Positions 52,556 through 62,021 are shown, counted from the stretch's first letter. The stretch is DNA of 64,000 nucleotides from Lysinibacillus sp. OF-1 (GCF_028356935.1 NZ_CP102798.1:1302001-1366000); one strand, 5' to 3'. Notes: generated by a model from the letters alone, not told the origin. Numbers and translations are program-made.

Positions 52556-53128
52556 ATGCAACTCATTACCTTCCTAACTGAATTTATCAAACATCCGAAA
52601 ACAATTGGAGCAATATCACCTAGCTCCAAAAAGTTGGCTCATAAAATGGTACAACCCATTTGCTTTGAAACGGCTCAATGCATTGTCGAGCTTGGACCAG
52701 GGATGGGTTCCTTTACTACAGAGCTTGTGAAAAGAAAGCAGCCAGCTACATTGCTTATTCTCATTGAACATAATGCGATTTTTTGTGAAAAGCTACGTCA
52801 TCAATTTGCACATGAAGCCAATGTTGTGGTAGTCAATGGCTCAGCAGAAAACTTAAGGCAGTTTATGGACGAACTCCATATAGAAAAAATTGATTATGTC
52901 ATTTCTGGGCTGCCATTTACCTCTTTAAAGTCTGATGTATCATGTTGTATTTTAAGCAATGTGAAGGATTGTTTACACAATGGAAAATTTATAACATTCC
53001 AATATTCACTTGTGAAAAAAGCATTCTTTCAAACATATTTTGAAGATATTTCTCATGAAAAAGTATGGATGAATATGCCGCCAGCATATGTACTAAGCTG
53101 TAAACTTGGTCATACGAGGGCTAGTTAA
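52556..53128 (+). CDS. SAM-dependent methyltransferase, phospholipid N-methyltransferase/rRNA dimethylase-like
   Basis: The 190-residue enzyme begins LITFLTEFIKHPKTIGAISPSSKKLAHKM, then motif I CIVELGPGMGSFTTELVKRK and a DYVISGLPFTSL motif IV. This is the fold of PmtA-like lipid methyltransferases and short KsgA-like proteins. First gene of an operon with DedA and a two-component system; RBS GAGGAG. A role in modifying membrane lipids under cell-envelope stress fits the context but is inferred. Confidence 0.75.
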   Translation: MQLITFLTEFIKHPKTIGAISPSSKKLAHKMVQPICFETAQCIVELGPGMGSFTTELVKRKQPATLLILIEHNAIFCEKLRHQFAHEANVVVVNGSAENLRQFMDELHIEKIDYVISGLPFTSLKSDVSCCILSNVKDCLHNGKFITFQYSLVKKAFFQTYFEDISHEKVWMNMPPAYVLSCKLGHTRAS

Positions 53129-53715
53129 TGGAGCTACAGGATCTTTTAGGATTCATTGAACAATATGGCTATTTTGCTTTGTTTTTTAGTTTATGGTTAG
53201 GCATTATAGGGATGCCGCTACCAGATGAGATGATTGTGATGAGTGGTGGCTTTTTATCTTCGTTAGAAAAAATGGTTGTATGGAAATCCTTTTTACTGAC
53301 CTATTTAGGTGTTGTTTCGGGGCTTTCACTAGGGTATTTCCTTGGTAAAATCTTTGGACATCGAGTGCTCGACAAACTTATCAAAAAGAACAAGGCAAAA
53401 TACCTTGTAAAATCAAAGGAATTACTAAATAAATATGGTCGCTTTGCATTAGTTCTGAGCTATTTTATTCCGATTGTTCGACATATCCTACCGTACTTGG
53501 TGGGGATGAATAATATGCCCTTTAAAACGTATGCCTTGTTTTCCTATACAACAGGCTTTGTTTGGACATTGATGTATTTTACACTTGGTTTATTATTTGG
53601 CAGTCAAATGGAAGTTATTTCGATGCTGGCTATTAAATATGGTATTTATTTTGGAATTTTCAGCGTAATCATCAGCAGTTTTTATTATTTTTATATACGA
53701 AAATTAAAAAAATAG
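53128..53715 (+). CDS. DedA family membrane protein
   Basis: The 195-residue DedA/SNARE-associated protein has the family marks LGIIGMPLPDEMIVMSGGFLSS (with E/D residue), GVVSGLSLGYFLGKIFG and GRFALVLSYFIPIVRHILPYLVGMNNM (with the conserved arginine). DedA proteins work in membrane homeostasis as lipid carriers or scramblases. Start overlaps the upstream stop as TAATG. Confidence 0.9.
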   Translation: MELQDLLGFIEQYGYFALFFSLWLGIIGMPLPDEMIVMSGGFLSSLEKMVVWKSFLLTYLGVVSGLSLGYFLGKIFGHRVLDKLIKKNKAKYLVKSKELLNKYGRFALVLSYFIPIVRHILPYLVGMNNMPFKTYALFSYTTGFVWTLMYFTLGLLFGSQMEVISMLAIKYGIYFGIFSVIISSFYYFYIRKLKK

Positions 53716-53768
53716 TTAAAATGAGGAAACGTTATAATGGACAAATATTTGATTATTGGTGGGGTTAG

Positions 53769-54470
53769 ATGAGTAAAGAAACCATTTTAATTGTAGATGA
53801 TGAAAAAGAGATAAGAAATCTTATCGCTATTTATTTAAAAAATGAAGGCTATCATGTGCTAGAGGCTTGTGATGGGGATGAAGGCTTACAGCTATTAAAG
53901 AAGCATCAGGTGCACTTAATTGTATTGGATTTAATGATGCCTAAAGTGGATGGTACTGAAATGTGTATGAAGGTAAGAGAAATTGCGGAAATGCCTATTA
54001 TTATGCTGACAGCAAAATCTCAGGATATGGACAAGATTGTTGGCTTAACAATAGGCGCTGATGACTATGTGACAAAGCCCTTTAATCCGTTAGAGTTACT
54101 TGCCCGCATTAAATCACAGCTTCGTCGCTATCTGAAAATGAATGGCATGAATAGCAGCAATAGTGAAGAGCTGGAAATCGGTGATTTACGTATTAATACT
54201 GCAACACATGAGGTTTTTGTCAATAATGAAAAAGTCAAGTTAACACCAAGAGAGTTTGCGATTTTAGAATTGCTTGTCCGTAATCCAGGCATCGTGATGA
54301 GTGCAGAGCAAATTTATGAAAGGGTTTGGAAAGAGGAGGCTTTTCAATCAGAAAATACAGTGATGGTCCATATACGTAAAATTCGAGAGCGAATTGAAAC
54401 AAATCCAAGAAATCCTCAATATATCAAAACAGTATGGGGAGTAGGATATAAAGTTGAAAAAGATCTTTAG
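53769..54470 (+). CDS. OmpR family response regulator
   Basis: The 233-residue regulator has an N-terminal receiver (phosphorylation at Asp54 in LIVLDLMMPKVDG; acidic DD at 10-11; Lys in VTKPFNP) and a C-terminal winged helix (LTPREFAILELLVRNPGIVMSAEQIYERVW...NTVMVHIRKIRERIE). It is the DNA-binding half of the downstream sensor kinase; targets may include its own operon via the TTAAGA repeats. Confidence 0.93.
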   Translation: MSKETILIVDDEKEIRNLIAIYLKNEGYHVLEACDGDEGLQLLKKHQVHLIVLDLMMPKVDGTEMCMKVREIAEMPIIMLTAKSQDMDKIVGLTIGADDYVTKPFNPLELLARIKSQLRRYLKMNGMNSSNSEELEIGDLRINTATHEVFVNNEKVKLTPREFAILELLVRNPGIVMSAEQIYERVWKEEAFQSENTVMVHIRKIRERIETNPRNPQYIKTVWGVGYKVEKDL

Positions 54471-55971
54471 GTTTTTATGTAAGCTCATAGGGCTCTTCAA
54501 ACAAATCGGTACGAAGATAAAAAACAATATTCAGCGTAGCATTCGAATTCAACTATTTACAACGTTTATCTTATGTGCGCTGGGCAGCTTTTTGGTGTCA
54601 CGTGCAGTCCTCCCATTGTTTGAGAATATCAATGAGACCGTGATGGTGGATTATAGTGCCAGTATGCAGATGATGTATTATAAGGCACAAGATACAGCAG
54701 AATTAGCGATCCAAGAAAATAGTGTTAATGTGTTAAAGCAATGGATTGACCAAGAAAATGACAAGGTGGACAGTGACCAGAATGCTTTACAAATTATTGT
54801 GACAGATGAGGGCGGGAAGATTTTATATAAAACCAAGCAGGTCAAAGAGCAAGAAATTGCTCTGCATGAAGAAATAAGAAATGTCATGGATTTTGCAATC
54901 AATCAACCGTTTAACCATACGTATCCAGGTGCGATAGAAACATCACGAGAGGCATTTACCACGTTAGTGCCGCTAACCCTGCAAGATAAAAATTATTATT
55001 TCTTCGTGAGTGGGCTTCCACAAGGTGAAGCGATAACTAGTACAAGTGAAGGGCCCATACCTTTTTTCATTGGGGTTATTTTGTTTATCGTATCTTTTTT
55101 CTATAGTACCAAGCGTAAAATGAATCAAATTGAGGCATTGGCAGAGGGGGTTATGGTCATCGCAAAAGGAAATTTAGCTTATCGTATTGAGAAAAAAGGA
55201 CAAGATGAAATTGCATTACTAACCGATAATATTAACCAAATGGCGGAAGAAATTATGACAAGCATCGAAATGGAGCGAAAAATCGAGCAACAAAAAAATG
55301 AGCTTATTACAAATGTTTCACATGACCTGAGAACACCTCTTACGTCTATTATGGGTTATTTACGTTTATTAAGCGAAGAGAAGTATGAGACGAAAGAGCA
55401 GTATGACGAATATTTGAAAATAGCTTTTTCTAAATCTGAGCAATTGAAAAATTTAATTGATGATTTATTTGAGTATACCAAGCTAACGAATGATAAAAAT
55501 ACAATAGTACGACAACAGGTTTGTGTGAATGAGCTACTCGATCAACTAATGGAGGAATTAGTGCCCTTAGCAGAGGAAAAACAACGTATTTTTATGAAAC
55601 ACTTTTCTGAAGAAAAAATTTTTGCGGCGCTTGATTCGGAAAAAATTGTTCGTGTGTTTGATAATTTACTCATTAATGCTATTAATTATAGCGCTGATGA
55701 TGGAAAAATTATGGTTTCTCTTGAAGGGCAAGACGATCATGTGCGTATCTGCGTGGCAAATCAAAGTGATGCCTTTACAACGGAGGAGCTTGATAGTTTA
55801 TTCGAGAGATTTTATAAAAAGGATCAAGCGAGAACAAATGTTACAGAAGGTTCGGGACTTGGATTAGCGATTGCCAAAAGCATCGTAGAGCTTCATGGAG
55901 GAACGATTCACGCTAAATATAAAAACGAGACATTGTACTTTATTATTACATTGCCATTAGCAGCTTCATAA
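54454..55971 (+). CDS. Sensor histidine kinase
   Basis: The 505-residue kinase has a basic N-terminus, TM1 (about residues 32-52), an extracellular sensor domain (to about 200), TM2 (about 204-218), HAMP, HisKA with His290 (NVSHDLRTPLTSIMGYLRLL), and HATPase motifs NLLINAINYSADDG and GSGLGLAIAKSIVELHGG. TTG start overlapping the regulator gene by 17 bases; upstream GGGAGTAGGA as RBS. The signal is unknown; the operon partners (lipid MTase, DedA) suggest an envelope signal. Confidence 0.9.
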   Translation: MKKIFRFLCKLIGLFKQIGTKIKNNIQRSIRIQLFTTFILCALGSFLVSRAVLPLFENINETVMVDYSASMQMMYYKAQDTAELAIQENSVNVLKQWIDQENDKVDSDQNALQIIVTDEGGKILYKTKQVKEQEIALHEEIRNVMDFAINQPFNHTYPGAIETSREAFTTLVPLTLQDKNYYFFVSGLPQGEAITSTSEGPIPFFIGVILFIVSFFYSTKRKMNQIEALAEGVMVIAKGNLAYRIEKKGQDEIALLTDNINQMAEEIMTSIEMERKIEQQKNELITNVSHDLRTPLTSIMGYLRLLSEEKYETKEQYDEYLKIAFSKSEQLKNLIDDLFEYTKLTNDKNTIVRQQVCVNELLDQLMEELVPLAEEKQRIFMKHFSEEKIFAALDSEKIVRVFDNLLINAINYSADDGKIMVSLEGQDDHVRICVANQSDAFTTEELDSLFERFYKKDQARTNVTEGSGLGLAIAKSIVELHGGTIHAKYKNETLYFIITLPLAAS

Positions 55972-56283
55972 GTTCAATTGCAGTGGAAGAATGTAAATAG
56001 CATGTTGTCTGTGTTTATGATGACCTAGCATTTCCTGCATGGTTGCTAGGAGAGCTGTGTCCTTGATGAAGAGTTGAATTTCTGTTTGCTTGTATTGTTT
56101 TTGAAAGTCAAAAATATAGTCTGTAATGATTTGTAAGTTATAGTGGTTTTGAATCTCTACCTCGACGAAAAACGGCAGTGTTAACTCTGGCAGTTTTGTG
56201 CTCCCTCCACGACGAATCCAGACCGCTTCCTGCACATAGTAGCGGATAGGTAATTGTCGATTACTAGCGATAAAAATATCCAT
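55966..56283 (-). CDS. Conserved-looking hypothetical protein (105 aa)
   Basis: A 105-codon gene with GAAGGGAG before the ATG encodes a soluble protein (DIFIASNRQLPIRYYVQEAVW..., IQNHYNLQIITDYIFDFQKQYKQTEIQLFIKD). It overlaps the 3' end of the kinase gene by 6 bases, convergently. No family is recognised. Confidence 0.6.
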   Translation of the reverse strand: MDIFIASNRQLPIRYYVQEAVWIRRGGSTKLPELTLPFFVEVEIQNHYNLQIITDYIFDFQKQYKQTEIQLFIKDTALLATMQEMLGHHKHRQHAIYILPLQLNL

Positions 56284-56403
56284 AAAAAGCTCCCTTCAGT
56301 ATGTAATTACAGCCTAAAGGAAATGTATTCAGTCGTCAAAAGAAAACATAAGCTGCTCAGCCAAGGATTATGTGCTGAACAGCTTTTTAGTAGAAGGTGG
56401 ATA

Positions 56404-56487
56404 GTAAAGGATAGCGTTACTAAAGTGGTGGATAGCGTTATCAAAGTGATGGATAGCAATACCAAAGTGATAGAAAGCATTTCAAAA
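56404..56487. repeat. Four tandem 21-bp repeats
   Basis: Four adjoining units of 21 bp, each of the form GT-(A/G)-(A/T)-(A/G)GGATAGC-7-AAA, span 56404-56424, 56425-56445, 56446-56466 and 56467-56487. In + frame they would encode heptads such as DSVTKVV, DSVIKVM, DSNTKVI, ESISKLL. The last unit touches the 3' end of the LysR gene. Confidence 0.85.
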
Positions 56488-57375
56488 CTTTTGGCTAGTA
56501 TTCTCGCAACGTTGGTAAGCATCAAGAGATTCTAAAAAATACTGTATTATAGGAGACTGTACATCATCCTTACGATAAATAAACCACGTAGGAATTTGTG
56601 CTTGCTTGTTCGTGATCGCATGCAGTGCCAATGCTTGTGTGGCACTATATTTTTCCGCGATGGCACGAGGAAGTAAGGTAAAACCTAATCCCGCAGCAAC
56701 ACAGCCTAAGATTCCATCAAGTGTTCCAAACTCCATTCGATTTTGTGGGCGTACACCATCCTCATGTAACCAATGATCTAAAATAGCCCGATAGGAACAG
56801 CCATGACGGAATGTAATTACAGTGCTACTCGCTAAATCTCGCAGCTGCTTAATTGGTTTATGCTTGCTAGATGTGACAATAACAAGCTCCTCGTAGACAA
56901 ACTCCTTTACCAATAGATTTTCTTTATAAACAGGTCCAGTGACAAATGCACCATCTAATTCATAATTTTCTAACCGGTCAATATTATCCTGTGAAGGGCT
57001 TGTCAAAATGGTAATATCCACCTGTTCATGAGCTTGATGAAATATGGTTAATAACGCTGGTAAGTGTAGTGCTGCAGTCGTTTCCATTGATCCAATTCGT
57101 AATACACCTTTTGGTTCTCCTGTATCCTGAACAATCTCAAAGGATTTTTCATAGAGGTGAAGCATTTTTAAGACTAGCTCGTAAAATTGTTCTCCTTTCG
57201 GTGTAAGCTGTATTCCACGATGTCCACGATAAAAAAATGTTGTGCTATACAGCGTCTCAAGACTTTGAATTTTCATAGAGATGTTGGATTGCGTGTAATT
57301 AAGTGCTGTGGCAGCTTTAGAAAAACTACCTGTTTGGACGACTGTCCGAAAGATCGTTAAATCATTAATATTCAT
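56482..57375 (-). CDS. LysR family transcriptional regulator
   Basis: The 297-residue regulator has a LysR winged helix (INDLTIFRTVVQTGSFSKAATALNYTQSNISMKIQSLE, residues 2-40) and effector domain. RBS GGAGG. It is divergent from a YbfB/YjiJ-type MFS gene 100 bases away, the same arrangement as at 17,735-19,926. It probably controls that transporter. Confidence 0.9.
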   Translation of the reverse strand: MNINDLTIFRTVVQTGSFSKAATALNYTQSNISMKIQSLETLYSTTFFYRGHRGIQLTPKGEQFYELVLKMLHLYEKSFEIVQDTGEPKGVLRIGSMETTAALHLPALLTIFHQAHEQVDITILTSPSQDNIDRLENYELDGAFVTGPVYKENLLVKEFVYEELVIVTSSKHKPIKQLRDLASSTVITFRHGCSYRAILDHWLHEDGVRPQNRMEFGTLDGILGCVAAGLGFTLLPRAIAEKYSATQALALHAITNKQAQIPTWFIYRKDDVQSPIIQYFLESLDAYQRCENTSQKF

Positions 57376-57475
57376 AGATCCTCCAACTATCAGTTTTTTT
57401 GATACCTATTATAACGAATTGAGTCTATTTGTGATATCTGGATATTTGTTATAGTAAATTGGAAGGAGTGATTCT

Positions 57476-58657
57476 ATGCACAAGCAAACGATTCAATATG
57501 TAATTGGTGGGATTTTTACATTGGTAATCGCCATGGGCATCGCTCGTTTCTCCTATACAGTTATTTTACCGTATATGCAAGAAACATTTGAATTTAGCCG
57601 TGCAACAGCAGGATATTTAGCCACAAGCAATTATTTAGGCTATTTAGTAGGAGCATTGGTGGCAGGGCGTTTACCTATAGCAAATAAACGCATTCCTTTT
57701 TTACAGCTAGCACTCGTTATTAGCATTTTAACTACTGCCTTCATGGGCATTACGAATGCAATCCTTATATGGTACATACTGCGGTTTATCTCAGGTGTAA
57801 TGAGTGCCTTTATTTTTGTCGTCATTGCGAGCCTTGTCCTTGATCAGTTAGCTAGCAGTCGTAACATGCATCTATCAGGACTTTTCTATAGTGGGGTAGG
57901 GACAGGTATTGCTTTAAGTGCCATCATTGTTTCACCAATACATGCCATTTTTCAATGGAATGGAACTTGGATTGCTTTAGCTCTGTTTTGTGTCGTATTG
58001 TTTGTGCTGATTATAAGATTCATCAAACCGATCCCACCGTATGAACAACACTTAGTAAGTCAAGCCATTGCGCCTCAGAAAGCTCCACCGAAGACGTGGC
58101 TAAAATGGTTAATCATAGCTTATAGCCTTGAGGGGCTTGGCTATATTGTCACAGGTACCTTTATTGTGTCGATTGCACAGGAGTCAACAAGCTTTCATGG
58201 AGATGCAGCTTTTGTATGGTTTGTAGTGGGCGTTGCGGCGATTCCTTCATGTATTGTATGGTCGAAGCTAGCACAGCATTATGGCTATGTAAGAACATTA
58301 CTGATCTCTATGCTATTGCAAGCATTTGGTATCGTGTTACCTGCATTTACAACGAATACGCTTACCCTTTATGCCAGTGCCTTTACTTTTGGTGCAACCT
58401 TTATGGGCATTACAACAGTTGGCACAACATTAGCAAGACATATTGTACCGATAAACAGTCATCAAATTATAGGCTATTTAACTGCTGGTTATGCATTTGG
58501 CCAAATGATTGGCCCATCCATAGCAGGGACAATGGCGAATATGACGAATAGCTATCAGTATGCATTGATAGGCGCTGCAGCCGTAGTAGTGCTTGGGGCT
58601 CTATGTTTAATTGGTGGAGTAAAATATGATAGGACGACTGCTCCCATAAGTGAATAA
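57476..58657 (+). CDS. YbfB/YjiJ family MFS transporter (second copy type)
   Basis: The 393-residue MFS transporter has VIAMGIARFSYTVILPYMQ, GYLATSNYLGYLVGALVAG and IIAYSLEGLGYIVTGTFIVS, clearly paralogous to the MFS protein encoded at 18,742. RBS GGAAGGAG. Substrate unknown. Followed by a terminator. Confidence 0.87.
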   Translation: MHKQTIQYVIGGIFTLVIAMGIARFSYTVILPYMQETFEFSRATAGYLATSNYLGYLVGALVAGRLPIANKRIPFLQLALVISILTTAFMGITNAILIWYILRFISGVMSAFIFVVIASLVLDQLASSRNMHLSGLFYSGVGTGIALSAIIVSPIHAIFQWNGTWIALALFCVVLFVLIIRFIKPIPPYEQHLVSQAIAPQKAPPKTWLKWLIIAYSLEGLGYIVTGTFIVSIAQESTSFHGDAAFVWFVVGVAAIPSCIVWSKLAQHYGYVRTLLISMLLQAFGIVLPAFTTNTLTLYASAFTFGATFMGITTVGTTLARHIVPINSHQIIGYLTAGYAFGQMIGPSIAGTMANMTNSYQYALIGAAAVVVLGALCLIGGVKYDRTTAPISE

Positions 58658-58697
58658 AAAAAGTAAGTAAGACCTATCTGTGTCTTACTTACTTTTA
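58658..58697. terminator. Bidirectional terminator
   Basis: AAAAGTAAGTAAGAC pairs with GTCTTACTTACTTTT around an 8-base loop between the MFS and YitT genes. Confidence 0.9.
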
Positions 58698-58699
58698 CA

Positions 58700-59560
58700 T
58701 TAATGGATATCTCGTTTCTTAAAGTTCCCACCACGAACTTCTGAAACATCAGAAATGACAACAAAAGCACCTTCATCGATATCCTTTATAATTGAAACTA
58801 ATTTATTTTCTTCCATACGGTTAATGACACAGTTTAAAATTTCCGTTGGTTCGTTAGAGAAACCACCACGTCCATGTGTATAAGTAACACCACGTCCTAG
58901 ACGAGCTTGGATCGCGTCCCCAATTTCCTCAGATTTTGCACTAACCACACGAACTTCTTTTGATTTCTCTAAACCAACTTGGATAATATCAATAACATTT
59001 TTTGCAATATAATATGTTAAAGCTGAGTATAAAGCACTCTCTAAGCCAAAGATAAAGCTTGCCCCTAAGAAAATAAAGGCGTTGATAAATAAGATAATAT
59101 CGCCGACTGAAAATGGAATTTTACGTGATAATAGTACAGCTAAAACTTCAGAACCATCTAAAGCACCACCGTTACGTAATACAATCCCGATACCCACACC
59201 GAGCAGCATACCACCAGATAAGACAATCAGTAAGGGATCATTTGGGCCTAAAATGGTTTTAACATCATGTAAAAGCACCGTAGAAATGGATAATGCTGCG
59301 ATACCAGCACTACTCATTAATGCAAAGGTTTTTCCAACTTGCTTATAACCGATATAAATGAACGGAATATTTAAGACAAAGAGCAGTATGCCTAACGGGA
59401 TTCCGAAGAGGTGAGCCCCCATAATACTTAGACCCGTTACACCGCCGTCAATGACAGCATTTGGAATTAATACAGCTTCTAGTCCATAAGCGGCAATCAC
59501 TGCTCCAATAATAATCATAATTAATTTTCGTATATTTTCTAGTGACTTTCCTTTTTTCAT
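58700..59560 (-). CDS. YitT family membrane protein
   Basis: The 286-residue protein has five to six helices (IGAVIAAYGLEAVLIPNAVIDGGVTGLSIM is the hallmark YitT start) and a C-terminal soluble DUF2179 domain (GRGVTYTHGRGGFSNEPTEILNCVINRMEENKLVSIIKDIDEGAFVVISDVSEVRGG). Function unknown. RBS GGAGAAG. Confidence 0.92.
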   Translation of the reverse strand: MKKGKSLENIRKLIMIIIGAVIAAYGLEAVLIPNAVIDGGVTGLSIMGAHLFGIPLGILLFVLNIPFIYIGYKQVGKTFALMSSAGIAALSISTVLLHDVKTILGPNDPLLIVLSGGMLLGVGIGIVLRNGGALDGSEVLAVLLSRKIPFSVGDIILFINAFIFLGASFIFGLESALYSALTYYIAKNVIDIIQVGLEKSKEVRVVSAKSEEIGDAIQARLGRGVTYTHGRGGFSNEPTEILNCVINRMEENKLVSIIKDIDEGAFVVISDVSEVRGGNFKKRDIH

Positions 59561-59592
59561 AAATCTTCTCCATTTCTTTACGTCAATAGTAC

Positions 59593-60132
59593 TTAAGGTT
59601 TTGGAATAATATTTATCGCAATTGTTTTAGTCTCAGAACCTTTATTTGAGTCGGCCATATTATAGTATTTAGTGAGTAAATTGTTAAGATCATGTTCGAA
59701 GCTTACAAATTGATCAGTAGTTAAGGTTAAATCATGTAAAGAAAAAGTAGCTAAGTCGCTTTCACTTTCTTTTTCTTCAAGTGAGGATAAATAATGTTGA
59801 TATTTAGACAGTAATGTTAATTGATAATAGGACATATACGTTAATTTTTGCTTCTTCGTTAGTTTTCGCCAATCCTCCTCGCTAAATTTTGCCGCATGTT
59901 CATTTAAGGCATAAAATTTTTCTGTAACTGAACGGATTTTTCGCTCTCTAACAATTTTGATGATGTTTTCGTCCATAAGGATTTGAATGTGGCGATATAA
60001 AGTAGCTTGTGGCACATCCTTAATGATTGTAATCATCTCTAAAGTACTTAAGCCTTCCTTTTTCATATGCAACAGAGCTTGTAAAATCTTCATTCTCACA
60101 GGATGTATTAAGACATCTGCTTTGCTGTGCAT
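59593..60132 (-). CDS. Winged-helix (ArsR-like) regulator
   Basis: The 179-residue regulator has an ArsR/HTH_20 winged helix (LIHPVRMKILQALLHMKKEGLSTLEMITIIKDVPQATLYRHIQILMDENII, residues 7-57) and a C-terminal helical domain. ATG 60132 has AGGAGGAG upstream. The neighbour YitT gene is a possible target, but this is only positional. Confidence 0.8.
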   Translation of the reverse strand: MHSKADVLIHPVRMKILQALLHMKKEGLSTLEMITIIKDVPQATLYRHIQILMDENIIKIVRERKIRSVTEKFYALNEHAAKFSEEDWRKLTKKQKLTYMSYYQLTLLSKYQHYLSSLEEKESESDLATFSLHDLTLTTDQFVSFEHDLNNLLTKYYNMADSNKGSETKTIAINIIPKP

Positions 60133-60292
60133 CAATTCTCCTCCTTCTAAAAATGAGATGGCTTTAAGGAAAGAAAGTAATATTATCAAAATGAGAACGT
60201 TATCAAATATAATATATTTTTTTTAAGATGTACAGTCATATGGCAAGTGAATTTTCCTCTTTTATAGAAGGAACAGGAAATAATTCATTGTA

Positions 60293-60452
60293 TCACTCTC
60301 TACTAAGATGGTAGATTAAAAACATAGCAACTATCGCAACAAGCCCAATGACCACAGATATTAAATTTCGTCTTGTCAGCTCAAATGGGCTCACATTACA
60401 AATGGCAGCGGCTGGAATTAATGCCCAAGGAATCAATGTTCCGCCACCGATA
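60293..60452 (-). pseudogene. 3' fragment duplicate of the transporter gene at 62,079
   Basis: The frame encodes GGGTLIPWALIPAAAICNVSPFELTRRNLISVVIGLVA, nearly identical to the C-terminus of the transporter at 62,079-63,473. DNA identity is about 95% over 60335-60449 versus 62110-62224. The rest of the gene is missing, so it is a partial copy. Confidence 0.85.
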
Positions 60453-60701
60453 TAAAACATATTAGGACATTCTAATTGAAACCGCGTCATTATTATTACT
60501 CTGAGCTGTTTCCAATTTAGACATATTAAGTAGGTCAAGTCCATGAAAGTTTTTTAAATTATTAAGGTATAATGTTTAAAATAAGGATATAATTAACAAA
60601 TTAGTGTTATGGAGAGTAGGAAAATAAAGTATCTGAGAATTATCTCTTTTTGCTCTTTATAATCAAGACTTTAATAATAAAAAGAATGGAGTGATATTGT
60701 A

Positions 60702-60881
60702 ATGTCATGGTTAGCAATTGTCGGATTTTTTTTACTCTTTATAATATTTATAACTTGCAGTATATACTTATTACTTAAAAATAAAAAGGAAAAAAATGTG
60801 CATAATAATATATTAGCTTTTATTTTTTTATTAGTAGGGATATGTCTATTAATATTAAATTTATTATTTTTGCTCGATTAA
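60702..60881 (+). CDS. Small two-helix membrane protein (59 aa)
   Basis: A 59-codon frame with TGGAGTG upstream encodes two hydrophobic helices (LAIVGFFLLFIIFITCSIYLLL and AFIFLLVGICLLILNLLFLL) joined by a basic loop KNKKEKNVHNN. It lies 146 bases upstream of the secreted protein gene and could be its immunity or export partner; this is conjecture. Confidence 0.5.
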   Translation: MSWLAIVGFFLLFIIFITCSIYLLLKNKKEKNVHNNILAFIFLLVGICLLILNLLFLLD

Positions 60882-61027
60882 TAATTAGAATAACATTCCC
60901 TAAAACTATATATATAACCAATTATATAGTAATATGGAAATATAGGGGAAATTAATAAAGGATAGGAGAGTGAGGGAGATGTGAGGAATTTAACTATTCC
61001 CTAAATAACTTGAATGGAGAATAAAAA

Positions 61028-61831
61028 ATGAAAAAAATTATTAAAAGTTTAATTTTTGTGATTACTGCTGTTCTTATATTTTCAAATTTCGCTCCAATTC
61101 TAGCAAACGCTAACGAAATGGAAAAGAATAACTTCCTATCTTCGTCAAAAAAATTAATTGATAATTCGGACTTTAATTCAGAATTAGGTATGGTTGATAA
61201 GGAAGCAATTGAATACCTTGATAGTCTTCAAATAAATGTAATTGAAGATAATGAGAATTTTAGAATAGTAGAGTCAATTGAAAATGGCAAACCAATGGTC
61301 GCAATATTTGATAAAAATTCGAATGTTTTAACAACTCAAATTAAGGGTGATGATTCATCCAAATTAGTAATAGATTTGAATGAACTTGCAGCTTTAGAAG
61401 AGTCATTGAAAGAATCGATATCTGGAGATATTAGCGCTTTCGCATCTTCGATGAAACAAGATACTTTCACAAACTATGAATATACTATTGAATTTACTTC
61501 ACCTGAATCATGGCAATTACGCAGACCAAATCCTGATAATCCAATAAACTGGTTGTATAAAGATGTAAAGAAAACAACTGGTAACGCAACTAACCTAGAA
61601 AAGTTTAAAAATGCTGTTAACGATTTAAATGATTATGAATGGAAGTATATTGGTGCAGCATCTGGAGCTGGCATATTAGCTATAGCTGCGCTAATAGTTG
61701 GTGCTATAAATGGAGGTGCAGGGATTGCAGTCGGATTAGCTGCAGCTGGAGTAACTGGTGCTGCTTACAATTATGCAATATCAATGAATAGAGCAGCAAA
61801 AGACGCTCATTATTATTACTTCCAAGTTTAA
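61028..61831 (+). CDS. Secreted protein, possibly bacteriocin-like
   Basis: The 267-residue protein has a Sec signal peptide (KKIIKSLIFVITAVLIFSNF, cleavage near ANA-NE at about 29), a charged middle, and a C-terminal glycine/alanine-rich helical hairpin (YIGAASGAGILAIAALIVGA, GIAVGLAAAGVTGAAYNYA) before a Tyr-rich end. The hairpin recalls pore-forming bacteriocins, and the size recalls geobacillin-26-type proteins, but I cannot confirm the family. RBS TGGAGA. Lies inside a repeat-flanked segment. Confidence 0.6.
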   Translation: MKKIIKSLIFVITAVLIFSNFAPILANANEMEKNNFLSSSKKLIDNSDFNSELGMVDKEAIEYLDSLQINVIEDNENFRIVESIENGKPMVAIFDKNSNVLTTQIKGDDSSKLVIDLNELAALEESLKESISGDISAFASSMKQDTFTNYEYTIEFTSPESWQLRRPNPDNPINWLYKDVKKTTGNATNLEKFKNAVNDLNDYEWKYIGAASGAGILAIAALIVGAINGGAGIAVGLAAAGVTGAAYNYAISMNRAAKDAHYYYFQV

Positions 61832-61911
61832 GATTATACGTATCACTAAAGGCCATCTGTCTGGAATTTTTTAGATAGATGGCTAATTTGTATGTTAATA
61901 AAATTACTTTG

Positions 61912-61940
61912 AAACGAGCAATCTATAGAGCTCGTTTTTT
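61912..61940 (+). terminator. Terminator of the secreted protein gene
   Basis: AAACGAGC (61912-61919) pairs with GCTCGTTT (61930-61937), followed by TTT. Another stem, GCCATCT/AGATGGC (61850-61883), lies just upstream. Confidence 0.8.
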
Positions 61941-62021
61941 CTGTGTACACTTGCCATGTTTGAATTTTTAATAGTACATGCAATAAATTGACTCGAGGAA
62001 AAAGGACTACCGATATAGTCC

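Noticed and set aside
56254-56535. 93-codon + frame containing the heptad-like tandem repeats
   Set aside because: It overlaps two minus-strand genes at its ends and lacks a clear RBS; kept as a repeat, not as a gene.
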